The translations under genes and the position numbers were made by a program. Positions 6,070 to 12,752 of a DNA stretch of 12,752 bases are shown here, piece after piece (position 1 is the stretch's first letter; every line of letters begins with the position of its first letter). The DNA comes from Deltaproteobacteria bacterium UBA5329 (GTDB lineage Bacteria > Desulfobacterota > Syntrophorhabdia > Syntrophorhabdales > Syntrophorhabdaceae), in assembly GCA_002408185.1 (NCBI GenBank), contig DHQV01000055.1:166270-179021 (forward strand), read 5' to 3'. Under the pieces are notes generated by a model. The model was not told where the DNA came from, ran no database searches, and was given only the letters and a program-made list of their open reading frames with translations.

Positions 6070-6134
6070 TTTCACGTATCCCCAGGGTTGAACTGAAGGG
6101 GACACCCGTGAAACTGATCCTAAAGAGGATCAGT
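6070..6134 (-). terminator. Tandem hairpins at the end of the DUF6448-like gene
   Basis: ACTGATCCT (6113-6121) and AGGATCAGT (6126-6134) form a perfect 9-bp stem with loop AAAG. The hairpin overlaps the TGA stop codon of the minus-strand gene (6130-6132). On the minus strand it is followed only by TTTC. A second, two-tier structure lies just beyond: TTTCACG (6070-6076) with CGTGAAA (6107-6113), and TCCCC (6079-6083) with GGGGA (6098-6102). The two outer stems share base 6113. These are probably the 3' end of that transcript, although the U-tract is short. Confidence 0.5.
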
Positions 6135-6750
6135 GGGCATGCCCGCCCTTTGTCTTGCTTTCATCCGGCTTACCGTGTGGAGCAGTTTGAGCGACAGCAT
6201 CATTGTACAACCGCTCGATGTAGTGCGTAAGATCGACATAGGCCTCCACAAATTCCCGGCCAGCCGTTATGGATTCATCAGCATGCTTCTTCCGCTTAAG
6301 GGTCTCGTTGAAGCGTTTCCTGATACCCTCCGTTGCCGCGGCCGTCACGTGTTTTATGACATTCTCGATCGAGCCCGTTTCTAAAGACTTATCTGTCTCG
6401 ACAATGATGGGTTCGGCAGGTCCTGCTTGCAGGCCCGTGTAAGGAGCACCTTCGCCGGCTCTGTGTATTCGTACGAGGGTCTCGAAGAAATACCTGTCTG
6501 CAATTTCCCGCGCCTCGGGAGAAGCCTTTCGAGCTAAGAGCACTTTTTGGAAAACCTCTTTGACTTCCCGCTCATCATCAGCCTTGACCCATTTCAGTAC
6601 CGGCGCGATGTCGCCTTTTTCCAACGCGGCTTTTGCAGCTGCCACAACCGGTCCATCGAGCGTGTCACAGTGGGCACGGGCATTGATGGGGATCAGTGTA
6701 GCCGCGAGAGCAAGAAAACAGAAGACCGGGATCATTACGCAATTTTTCAT
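6130..6750 (-). CDS. Exported DUF6448-like protein with predicted N-terminal His-Cys
   Basis: A 206-residue protein. Residues 1-27 are a Sec signal peptide ending in ARA, so the mature chain should begin HCDTLDGPVV. The rest is alpha-helical with the conserved-looking block DRYFFETLVRIHRAGEGAPYTG and the later block AGREFVEAYVDLTHYIERLY. I recognise these from the uncharacterised periplasmic family DUF6448. The function is not established. His occurs at the mature N-terminus, in IHRAGEG, in LTHYIERLY and in the tail GGHAH, so metal binding is plausible. ATG 6750 is chosen because AGGAGG stands just upstream and the signal peptide starts there; the frame is open further to 6831 without a ribosome binding site. 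The gene is monocistronic. Confidence 0.87.
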   Translation of the reverse strand: MKNCVMIPVFCFLALAATLIPINARAHCDTLDGPVVAAAKAALEKGDIAPVLKWVKADDEREVKEVFQKVLLARKASPEAREIADRYFFETLVRIHRAGEGAPYTGLQAGPAEPIIVETDKSLETGSIENVIKHVTAAATEGIRKRFNETLKRKKHADESITAGREFVEAYVDLTHYIERLYNDAVAQTAPHGKPDESKTKGGHAH

Positions 6751-6819
6751 TCTTTCCTCCTGATAATGAAATTGTTCCGCAGGGGCCCAGACCATGTTCC
6801 AGGACCCTGTATGGTTTAT

Positions 6820-6848
6820 AATATAAAACAAATATGGATAGTTGTCCC
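6820..6848 (-). promoter_or_regulatory. Weak candidate promoter for the DUF6448-like gene
   Basis: On the minus strand, GGGACA lies 17 bases before TATATT (the latter is 6825-6820). The match is 4 of 6 in the -35 box and about 4 of 6 in the -10 box, in a locally AT-rich stretch. It would give a leader of about 60 bases. Confidence 0.3.
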
Positions 6849-6986
6849 ATCCGGTGTGCGTGACGATAATTCTTCATGATCAGGCCATTCCAAAAGGTGC
6901 GACTGCACCCCATCCGATTGCCGGTTCCGCAGTGTTTCAGGCACCAAGGATGCTAAAGCCTTCTCGCTATGTGATAAAATGACAGT

Positions 6987-7148
6987 ATGAACGATGATAT
7001 CTTCGATATTCTCGGTATATCGATCTTTTTATCAGATTCCGAATCGGATCCTCTTGAGGATATATTCCCAACGTCTTTTTCATCTGACGATAACGCTACA
7101 GATGGTCCAGATAGCGATAAGTCAGACGAAAAAAGATTGATGTGCTAA
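6987..7148 (+). CDS. Possible small acidic protein (53 residues)
   Basis: The frame runs from ATG 6987 to TAA 7146-7148 and encodes MNDDIFDILGISIFLSDSES and 33 more residues, ending KRLMC. Fifteen residues are Asp/Glu and nine are Ser, and the second half is low in complexity. No Shine-Dalgarno sequence precedes the ATG and no family is recognised. It occupies an otherwise empty gap of more than 500 bases between the DUF6448-like gene and the lipoprotein gene, which is the main reason to list it. It may be a chance frame. Confidence 0.3.
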   Translation: MNDDIFDILGISIFLSDSESDPLEDIFPTSFSSDDNATDGPDSDKSDEKRLMC

Positions 7149-7312
7149 AGAGGCCGGCGAAGGGACCGGGGGCAAAACCGTGCCGTATTTCTCATTTCAA
7201 ACGAAATTAATTATTCATACGGCTTTAGCTGTAATTTCAGGATGTTGGGGAAACCTGTGTTGAAAAGCCCGTAGCGATTGATTACAATCCAAATATGACG
7301 GAAGGAGGGAAG

Positions 7313-7573
7313 GTGTCGGTCAATTCGTTGGGAATACGGTTGGTACTTGTGTCTGTAATTTTGATATTTACTGCTTCCTGCGCGTCTATCGATTGCGATT
7401 TCGACACGAGGGCATATCCGGACCCGATCAGCGTCACGGCAGAAGAAGGCGCTCTCTGGGGACAAAATTATACAGCGTGCTTTATCATAGATGGTGTTGT
7501 CCACAAAGAGTATATACCTGAATGCGCGTATAAATATTATTACGCGAAACTACAGGCACAGTCTGGAAGGTGA
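7313..7573 (+). CDS. Small predicted lipoprotein of unknown function
   Basis: The frame encodes a short lipoprotein. A hydrophobic stretch (IRLVLVSVILIF) runs into the lipobox TASC, so Cys should become the lipidated N-terminus after about 22 residues. The mature part of about 64 residues includes two further Cys (SIDCDF and IPECAYKYYY) plus C in YTACFIID. No family is recognised. GTG 7313 is preferred because GGAGG ends four bases before it; ATG 7295 is in frame, adds six residues, and has no ribosome binding site. The gene stands alone and converges on the VWA gene without an obvious terminator. Confidence 0.65.
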   Translation: MSVNSLGIRLVLVSVILIFTASCASIDCDFDTRAYPDPISVTAEEGALWGQNYTACFIIDGVVHKEYIPECAYKYYYAKLQAQSGR

Positions 7574-7714
7574 CCGACCAGAACGAGGGATCACTGTCAA
7601 ATCTTCCCAACAATGATATATGAAGAATATCACCCCGCCCTGAAGGTGAAATTGTAATCCCCCCGACCTGAGGATAAGATATCACATTGTCGTGCATTTA
7701 CTGTGTGATGGATG

Positions 7715-8980
7715 TCACGGCCGGCCCTTTCTTCTCATCGTTTTCTGTAAATAGTCTTCGATGACGACCCTTCCGAGGTCACCGGGCTTCGTGAAAAAGA
7801 CCCGTCCGGCGTTTCGTCGTGCCATGATGGAGGCAAGGTCGGCCATGCTTTTGGTTTCGTCGAGCATAATTATGTTCACGGTAATTCCGTTCAGGCTGCA
7901 GCGGCGGGCCTCTTCAAGGACCCCGGGCGCCGCGCGTTCAAAACCTACATATTTTCCGTTCTCGGTGTTCGAGGCCATATCGGTTATCAGATACACCTGT
8001 TTTTCCCCGTGGAAGGACCGGGTATCGGCCCTGAACCTCCTCAGCGCTGCCGTTATGTCGGTAGTTGCGCCGGAGAACCTGTGATTTAGTATCTCCCAGG
8101 AGGGAATTGCCCGGACGGTACTCGAAAAAACATATACCTTCAGGATATCGCTTCCCGTTTTCCCTATCAATTCCGACAGGGCAAGGCATACATCACGGGC
8201 GGCTTTCAGTTTGTTTCCCGTCATACTCCCGCTTGCGTCGATCATGAGCCCGTTCGCGATACGCGAAGCGACGGTGGTTTCCCGGATATGGATGTCCGCC
8301 TCCTTGAATCTGATAGGGAAAGCGCGGTTTCTCTGAAGCGCCGACAGTAGCGTGGCCTGCGTGTCTATGCGGGAGAATTCATCGCCGAATTCGTATCTCC
8401 GCGTCGTGAACCCCTCGCTCATACCAAAGCCCTCGTCTCCGGTGGGGTTTATTCCGGGCAAACCGGGGCTGATATTCTCGAGTATCGTCTTCAGGATATG
8501 GCGGGCCAGGCGGCGGCAGCCCAGAGGCGTCAACCGGTATGTTCCTTCAAACACGTCAATAAGTTTCGCATCTGCAAAAATGCCCAGTGCCTCGAGCATG
8601 TCTTTCTCCTCGACGATACTACGGGACATATCTCCATGGGCTACGCGTTCTTCGAGGGCATAACGGGAGGCATTGTTGAGATAACTGTCCAAAAGGCCCG
8701 ATCCTTCACCGCCCTTGGCCAAGATATCGAGAATGTTGTCAAAAAGATCGTCGCGCATCCGGGAGAGTTTTGCACGGTCCGCCCCGGACGAGCGCATGTC
8801 CTCCTGCCTGCGACGGCGCGCGATATCTTTCGCCTTTTCAGAAAGGCCGTCTGCCTGGTGACCGGCGAGGCTCGTAAGCGTCCTCAAGTCTCTTGCCGGC
8901 ATGTGGGCCATATCATAAAGCGCTCGTTCAAGGCTGTCATCGAAACGGGCACACAGTCTGCAGCCGGCGCGTATTTTCAT
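7715..8980 (-). CDS. VWA-domain protein paired with the AAA+ ATPase
   Basis: The protein has 421 residues. The C-terminal half is a von Willebrand factor A domain with a complete metal-ion-dependent adhesion site: DASGS (248-252), the Thr of SGATTD (306-307) and ITD (D334). The N-terminal half is helical and charged. It begins with a GCRLC motif (6-10) and contains a winged-helix-like stretch (about 128-165). There is no signal peptide or membrane segment. Its ATG overlaps the TGA of the upstream AAA+ gene (ATGA at 8977-8980), so translation is coupled. In known AAA+/VWA pairs (Mg-chelatase BchI/BchD, CbbQ/CbbO, MoxR/VWA) the VWA partner binds the target while the ATPase ring remodels it. The target here is unknown. 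Confidence 0.9.
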   Translation of the reverse strand: MKIRAGCRLCARFDDSLERALYDMAHMPARDLRTLTSLAGHQADGLSEKAKDIARRRRQEDMRSSGADRAKLSRMRDDLFDNILDILAKGGEGSGLLDSYLNNASRYALEERVAHGDMSRSIVEEKDMLEALGIFADAKLIDVFEGTYRLTPLGCRRLARHILKTILENISPGLPGINPTGDEGFGMSEGFTTRRYEFGDEFSRIDTQATLLSALQRNRAFPIRFKEADIHIRETTVASRIANGLMIDASGSMTGNKLKAARDVCLALSELIGKTGSDILKVYVFSSTVRAIPSWEILNHRFSGATTDITAALRRFRADTRSFHGEKQVYLITDMASNTENGKYVGFERAAPGVLEEARRCSLNGITVNIIMLDETKSMADLASIMARRNAGRVFFTKPGDLGRVVIEDYLQKTMRRKGRP

Positions 8981-10503
8981 AGAAGGCCCTTCGTCCAGGA
9001 AACCTCCTGCGGGATGTAAATATCTGCTGCTTCACCGGAAAGCGAACCGGATACGATCAGGACGTTGGCGATAAACTCCGCGCAGGTATTGATGTATTCA
9101 TCACGGCCCTTGCTGTCCTGGCCCGCAAGGGCCTGTATCGACGCATCATCCGGAAAAATATGATCGTCTTCGGCTGCCCTGTCCAATTGTCCGATAATAT
9201 CCCGGGTGACCGGGGCCCTTTGAGATATCAGGCCCGGCCGGATATTGCGGGGAAGCCTCATAATGTCCCCAAGCTCCGAAGCCGCCTCGGCCGCTTTCCA
9301 GGAGGGTGACAACTCCTGCGCCATCGAGATGAGAGCTGTCCTTATAAGATCGCCGGAAAGTTCATCTACCCGGCGGAATGTTTCTGCCGGGTCGTTGATC
9401 TCTACAAGGTCGTCCCTGAGGTGGATCCTGCCGCGCAGGGCAAGCCTCACACCAAGTGCCGCATCCTCCATGTTTGCCAGCTCGGAACCGCGCATGCATG
9501 CCGTTGAATATGTGTGGTCGAGAGCGCGCATGGTGCCCCGTATGCTGGAGCTTCGTTCGAGCCACCGGCAGACCCTGCTCTGCCGGACAGCACGGTTGAT
9601 CAGCTTGAGAAGCCACCACGGGGCGTAAGCCCGGTTACCTGCCGGATCTTCCGTCGGGAGATCGAACAGGAGCAGGGGCGGGTACGAACCACACGTGCTT
9701 TCCCTCAGGCCCCTTCCATTCATCATGATACCGAGCTCGACATCCTCTTCAGGGAGATCGAGATAGATCGTCTCGAGCCTGTCGATGAGCGGCCTCGGAA
9801 CCTCGTTAACATGCGAGAAACCCTCGGGATTCCCCGTGGCCATGACGCACAGGTCAAGGGGATATTCCCAGCCGTATTCTTCAAGGACCGTCCTTTGTTC
9901 TTCCAGGATAGGATGAAGCAGGACCTGCACCCTTGTCCTGATGGCGGGTAGTTCGTCGATGAAAAGCAGCCCCCTGTTGGCTCGAAAGACCCCTGTGCCG
10001 GTAAATGTCCGCGGGTCGCCGGGGCTCAGCCCTGAGGCTATTGCCTGGATATCCTTGAGGCCCAGGAGTTTCGCCTCATTCGTATACTCGTTCCCCTGTA
10101 TCCGGGAAAAACGTTCCGCACCCGTTATCCACTCGATCCCGAACTCTTTTACAGGGTCTTTCACCGAGGTGCATCGAGGGCACAGCCGTGATCGCGGCCA
10201 GGCAGGATCGTCATTGTAGGGGCATCCGGCAATCCGGGGCACAGGCGGGAGAAGGTCTGTTACTGACCGGACAAGCCTCGTCTTGCCCGTGCCCTCCTCT
10301 GACACCAGGTACGGGTGTGACCCGGAAAGGAGCGAGCGGATCACGTCATCCTTTGCCTCCTGCCGTCCCTGGATCATGGGGATAATGTCTTCGCCCCTTT
10401 TCATTCGCGCAAGAATGGCGTATCTTAATTGCTGGAAGACCGACAATGGACGATAATTACCCATCAATCTGGCGGTTTCGCTATCTGGGAGTGTAAAGGC
10501 CAT
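8977..10503 (-). CDS. ChlI/MoxR-like AAA+ ATPase with cysteine-containing insert
   Basis: A 508-residue AAA+ protein related to the magnesium-chelatase ATPase subunit. Visible motifs are Walker A SEEGTGKT (68-75), Walker B LLFIDE (179-184), sensor 1 TGN (223-225) and Arg residues at VPRPLIDRLE (R237, R242). The stretch RTFTGTGVFRANRGLL before Walker B, with its short beta-hairpin insert, is typical of the ChlI/MoxR helix-2-insert clade. An insert after Walker A has C94 and the pair C108/C111 (CPRC), which may bind zinc. The ATPase core occupies roughly the first half; the C-terminal 200 residues are helical and unassigned. ATG 10503 is upstream-most and fits the promoter at 10523-10551; Met14 is an alternative. 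It is the first gene of an operon with the VWA protein. Confidence 0.9.
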   Translation of the reverse strand: MAFTLPDSETARLMGNYRPLSVFQQLRYAILARMKRGEDIIPMIQGRQEAKDDVIRSLLSGSHPYLVSEEGTGKTRLVRSVTDLLPPVPRIAGCPYNDDPAWPRSRLCPRCTSVKDPVKEFGIEWITGAERFSRIQGNEYTNEAKLLGLKDIQAIASGLSPGDPRTFTGTGVFRANRGLLFIDELPAIRTRVQVLLHPILEEQRTVLEEYGWEYPLDLCVMATGNPEGFSHVNEVPRPLIDRLETIYLDLPEEDVELGIMMNGRGLRESTCGSYPPLLLFDLPTEDPAGNRAYAPWWLLKLINRAVRQSRVCRWLERSSSIRGTMRALDHTYSTACMRGSELANMEDAALGVRLALRGRIHLRDDLVEINDPAETFRRVDELSGDLIRTALISMAQELSPSWKAAEAASELGDIMRLPRNIRPGLISQRAPVTRDIIGQLDRAAEDDHIFPDDASIQALAGQDSKGRDEYINTCAEFIANVLIVSGSLSGEAADIYIPQEVSWTKGLL

Positions 10504-10522
10504 GAATATGAAATACCCCTAT

Positions 10523-10551
10523 ATCATAACGGAAGAGAGATGGTTAATCAA
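10523..10551 (-). promoter_or_regulatory. Promoter of the AAA+/VWA operon
   Basis: Read on the minus strand, TTGATT (10551-10546; 4 of 6) and TATGAT (10528-10523; 5 of 6) are separated by exactly 17 bases. The start site would be near 10516, about 13 bases before the AAA+ ATG. The element covers the ribosome binding site and start codon (10540) of the divergent gene, so transcription from one side could affect the other. Confidence 0.55.
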
Positions 10552-11262
10552 TCGATGAACACATTGGAGATGCTTCTTTCCATGCCGGCCGTTCCTGCGA
10601 TCATGTCCGCCCTCATCGAATGCCCGGCAGGCATGGAAGAGGCGAGCCTGATCCGGGGTGAATGTGACCCCGGCAGTCTGGAAGATGCGCTCTGCGCGCT
10701 TTCCCGGCATGGTTTTGTCGTGAGGGCCTCGGGCCGCGTCTGTCTTCCGCCCGTAAGTCGTGCCCTCGAGATGGCACGCAAGATCGTGGCGGTCTTTGAG
10801 GAACTCCGGTCACTGTCGGAGACAGCCTTTATGATCCGAGGTGTTCTCGGTGCCACCGAGTATTTTGAATGCCTTGTCCACAGGGAGACAATGTTTTCCA
10901 TGCTTTCCGGAGAAAGTGTCACGAGAGAGATGCTGGATAGGGTCCTCGCTGCCGAAGAGAGACAGGGATATGTGGAGAAACTGGACATCGCATATCACGT
11001 ACGGGGAAATTTGAGGGAGAAATTTTTCCCTTTCATTCCCCGGCATCATTACGATGACTTTGTATTTATGCATTCGCGCGCGGGGAAGAATTCAGCGGGT
11101 GAACCAGGCACTTCCATCGTGCAGGAATGCTATCTCCTTGGCCGTCACCCGGCTGCCCTGGCCGAGCAGGCGCGACGGTACATGAAAGAGCACCATCCCC
11201 ATATCCTGGACAGGGTCCGGCGCGAAGCGTTCGATATCATCTGGTGGTTCGACAGGTACTGA
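10540..11262 (+). CDS. Divergent protein with probable winged-helix domains, candidate regulator of the AAA+/VWA operon
   Basis: A 240-residue soluble protein of no recognised family. The first 75 residues look like a winged helix-turn-helix: helices at MLLSMPAVPAIMSALIE and GSLEDALCALSRHGFV, then a short strand pair ASGRVCLPP. A second similar unit may run from about 115 to 165 (ESVTREMLDRVLAAEERQGYVEKLDIAYHV). The C-terminal third is helical with many Arg and His and ends IIWWFDRY. ATG 10540 has GGAAGAGAG directly upstream. The frame is open back to 10429, but that would overlap the AAA+ coding region. The divergent position and the shared promoter region suggest it regulates, or works with, the AAA+/VWA pair; this is inference. 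Confidence 0.8.
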   Translation: MVNQSMNTLEMLLSMPAVPAIMSALIECPAGMEEASLIRGECDPGSLEDALCALSRHGFVVRASGRVCLPPVSRALEMARKIVAVFEELRSLSETAFMIRGVLGATEYFECLVHRETMFSMLSGESVTREMLDRVLAAEERQGYVEKLDIAYHVRGNLREKFFPFIPRHHYDDFVFMHSRAGKNSAGEPGTSIVQECYLLGRHPAALAEQARRYMKEHHPHILDRVRREAFDIIWWFDRY

Positions 11263-11301
11263 AGGGCCCGGCGTCGGAAGATGCAGGTTTCGGGGAAAAG
11301 A

Positions 11302-11631
11302 TCATTTCGGATTTTCCCGGATGACCAGCGCAGTCTGGTCACCAATTGAAAATGCCTCTTTGACAATCCCGCGCACCTTGAGTTTTTGGCCTGAGGCCGG
11401 CAGTGGTCTGGATGTCATCACCGTGATCTCGCCCGTATCATCTTTAAGCACAAAACATTTAAATGCTATCAGAGAAAAAACTTCCGTTACCTGGCCGGAT
11501 ACGGTAACCTCTTTTTCAGCATACTTCCTGGGATTGCCGCGAATATCGCCGATCTTTGTCGGGAAAAGCTCCCCGCACGATGTCAACGCCAAAAAAGCCA
11601 GAATACATAAAAAAATAGCGTACTTCTTCAT
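11302..11631 (-). CDS. Small OB-fold lipoprotein
   Basis: The protein has 109 residues. A lipoprotein signal peptide (MKKYAIFLCILAFLALTSC, lipobox LTSC with Cys19) is followed by a single five-stranded barrel. The segments are IGDIRGNPRKYAEKEVTVSGQVTEV, KCFVLKDDTGEITVMTSRPLP and QKLKVRGIVKEAF. This is the pattern of the nucleic-acid-binding OB-fold (tRNA_anti-like) domain seen in small exported proteins. As a lipoprotein in the envelope it is more likely to bind a protein, small ligand or extracellular DNA than tRNA. GGAGG stands six bases before ATG 11631; the frame is open to 11691 but that extension lacks a ribosome binding site. It converges on the winged-helix gene, 39 bases apart. Confidence 0.85.
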   Translation of the reverse strand: MKKYAIFLCILAFLALTSCGELFPTKIGDIRGNPRKYAEKEVTVSGQVTEVFSLIAFKCFVLKDDTGEITVMTSRPLPASGQKLKVRGIVKEAFSIGDQTALVIRENPK

Positions 11632-11788
11632 CGTTAGCCTCCAAAGAGATAAAATACTTATACATTTTTCAATATAAGACACCTTTCTCATGGGCGGCGC
11701 GAGGGATTGCGCAGCGCTTTAAAATAAAAGATATTTTATAGTTCTTGCACCTGTCTGTCCAGGAGGATTCTTTTTTTAGAGAGGCTCT

Positions 11789-12331
11789 TTACGGGATCAG
11801 GATCGCTGCGGCCACGACGGTTGTCCACACATTCTTCTTTCCGATGGCAGTTTGGGTAATGTTGCGCGTGTGGACGATCTCATCACTTAATTTCCAAAGG
11901 TCGAGTCTCTTATTGTAGCTTTCGTTGACATCGAATTCCAGCCCAAGGATGGTTGCCAGCATTTGAGCGGCAATATCTTCGGCGTAGTCTCCGGCCGTTT
12001 TATCGTCTTCGCCATGGCTGTGATACTCGGAGAGGTAGCCAAAGCGGTCGCGGTCTTTTGGTATGGCAAGGCCCACAGAAGCGGCAACCAGCCTGTGGTG
12101 CTCATTTGTGGACGCCTCGGCAAGGACGGCGTGGACTATCTGTCCGGGAGTCAGGTTCTTCAATCCCTGTTTTACGGATATTATCTCGCATCGGGGAGGG
12201 AAAATACTCGACACTTTAACGATATTAAAAGGAGCTATCTTCGCATTACGCAGGGCAAGTTCGAAACTGACGAGTTTTTCCTTATTCTGTCCGACTCCTT
12301 TTGTAAGGACAAGCTTGGTGGCGACATACAT
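11789..12331 (-). CDS. pdaD: Pyruvoyl-dependent arginine decarboxylase
   Basis: This enzyme decarboxylates arginine to agmatine, the entry to polyamine synthesis or an acid-resistance step. The 180-residue proenzyme shows the family pattern. VSSIFPP (40-46) has the Ser41-Ser42 bond where self-cleavage makes the beta chain and the pyruvoyl group on the new alpha chain. Further motifs are PGQIVHAVLAEAST, GYLSEYHS (E102, the likely catalytic acid) and a C-terminal helix region ending in VVAAAILIP. Length is normal for the family (about 160-190). A strong site (AAAAGGAG) precedes the ATG. No agmatinase, agmatine deiminase or antiporter gene lies nearby, so the fate of agmatine is not shown here. 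The OB-fold gene downstream is 157 bases away and probably separate. Confidence 0.93.
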   Translation of the reverse strand: MYVATKLVLTKGVGQNKEKLVSFELALRNAKIAPFNIVKVSSIFPPRCEIISVKQGLKNLTPGQIVHAVLAEASTNEHHRLVAASVGLAIPKDRDRFGYLSEYHSHGEDDKTAGDYAEDIAAQMLATILGLEFDVNESYNKRLDLWKLSDEIVHTRNITQTAIGKKNVWTTVVAAAILIP

Positions 12332-12527
12332 ATCCCCTACTCCTTTTCTGAGAAAAATGTAAGCATAATATCAACGCTCCGGAAAAGCGCATCTCTACCG
12401 AAACATCCGGTCAGATGCTGCCCCGGTGATCGCATCCCGAACCCGATCTTATCCGCTGACAGGCAAGCATACCACGATATTCAAAAGGGAACAAGGCAAC
12501 TTGCCAACACAGTGATACGAACGGGTA
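12332..12527. other. Non-coding gap between pdaD and the cyclophilin gene
   Basis: This 196-base gap holds no gene. A short imperfect inverted repeat near 12497-12508 (GGCAA/TTGCC on the plus strand) follows the cyclophilin gene, with scattered T residues on the minus strand, and might be a weak terminator. AT-rich sequence before pdaD (GATATTATGCTTAC on the minus strand) may hold its promoter, but I could not fix a -35/-10 pair. Confidence 0.4.
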
Positions 12528-12752
12528 TTATTTTTTATCGAGCGCCTTATTCCAGGTTTCGAGGGCATCTTTATGATCTTCGGCGAGCTTCGTGAAATCG
12601 CCCTTAATCTCTATCTTTATTATCCTGTCTTCCCTGGCAATGCTGTCGACCACCTGCTGGTCTTTCGGCCCTTCTACCTCGCCGAAAATGGAATGCCTGT
12701 TATCGAGGTGCGGGGTGGGCACGTGTGTTATGAAAAACTGGCTGCCATTTGT
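12528..12752 (-). CDS. Cyclophilin-type peptidyl-prolyl cis-trans isomerase, C-terminal part (truncated by window edge)
   Basis: The minus-strand frame is open from the right edge and ends at TAA 12528-12530, giving the last 74 residues. TNGSQFFIT, then PHLDNRHSIFGEVEGPKD and VVDSI, are the hallmark active-site and core motifs of cyclophilins, which catalyse cis-trans isomerisation of Xaa-Pro bonds during protein folding. The chain continues 30-odd residues past the usual end with a charged helix (FTKLAEDHKDALETWNKALDKK), an uncommon small extension. Whether the protein has a signal peptide cannot be seen because the N-terminus is outside the window. Confidence 0.93.
   Translation of the reverse strand, partial: TNGSQFFITHVPTPHLDNRHSIFGEVEGPKDQQVVDSIAREDRIIKIEIKGDFTKLAEDHKDALETWNKALDKK

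Noticed and set aside
7149..7294. Possible c-di-GMP (GEMM) riboswitch before the small lipoprotein, from GGGGGCAAAACCG
   Set aside because: The conserved GACGCAAAGC part and the paired arms are absent.
7704..7719. CRP-like palindrome TGTGA-N6-TCACG
   Set aside because: It overlaps the stop codon of the VWA gene at the convergent end of two genes, with no promoter or gene start nearby, so it is probably chance.
3755..9000. Tellurite-resistance (Ter) type system joining the TerC-like gene with the VWA/AAA+ pair
   Set aside because: The genes are over 3 kb apart with unrelated genes and terminators between them, no TerD/TerB/TerY-like gene is present, and the TerC protein is of the manganese-exporter type.
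8498..9019. Plus-strand ORF of 173 residues
   Set aside because: It lies antisense inside the VWA and AAA+ genes, which have complete motifs and overlapping start and stop codons; the antisense product has no recognisable domain.

Overview
The window is ordinary bacterial chromosome: densely packed, on both strands, with mid-range GC (my impression, not computed). There is one tRNA and no insertion sequence, phage gene or CRISPR array that I can see. The gene set (flavoredoxin-type flavin reductase, pyruvoyl-dependent arginine decarboxylase, a lactate/malate dehydrogenase, a DUF6448-like periplasmic protein, a ChlI-like AAA+/VWA pair) together with a textbook sigma-54 promoter suggests an anaerobic Gram-negative of the Desulfobacterota type, perhaps near the syntrophic lineages. 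That placement is inference from gene content only.

Left part, plus strand (1-4570). The window opens in the C-terminal PDZ domain of an HtrA/Deg-type protease. Next come an endonuclease/exonuclease/phosphatase-fold hydrolase, which may be leaderless, and a two-gene unit of a baeRF-like protein and a lactate/malate dehydrogenase. A sigma-54 -24/-12 element stands in front of that unit. A TerC-family membrane transporter follows and ends in a perfect rho-independent terminator.

Middle (4570-7715). Here lie a small secreted lysine-rich protein with its own terminator, a minus-strand flavoredoxin-like flavin reductase, and a tRNA-Lys(CTT) behind a good sigma-70-type promoter. A gene-poor stretch surrounds a minus-strand DUF6448-like exported protein, whose predicted mature N-terminus is His-Cys. 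The stretch also holds a possible tiny acidic ORF and a small lipoprotein.

Right part (7715-12752). A translationally coupled minus-strand pair encodes a ChlI/MoxR-like AAA+ ATPase and a VWA protein with an intact MIDAS. A divergent plus-strand gene, probably with two winged-helix domains, faces the pair. The promoter of the AAA+ gene overlaps the start codon of this divergent gene, which suggests coupled control. Beyond it are a small OB-fold lipoprotein, pyruvoyl-dependent arginine decarboxylase, and the C-terminus of a cyclophilin-type prolyl isomerase, all on the minus strand.

The best candidates for something not well described are the AAA+/VWA/winged-helix locus, the sigma-54-controlled baeRF plus dehydrogenase unit (whose dehydrogenase has Arg at the position that selects malate over lactate), and the possible N-terminal-His metal site in the DUF6448-like protein.
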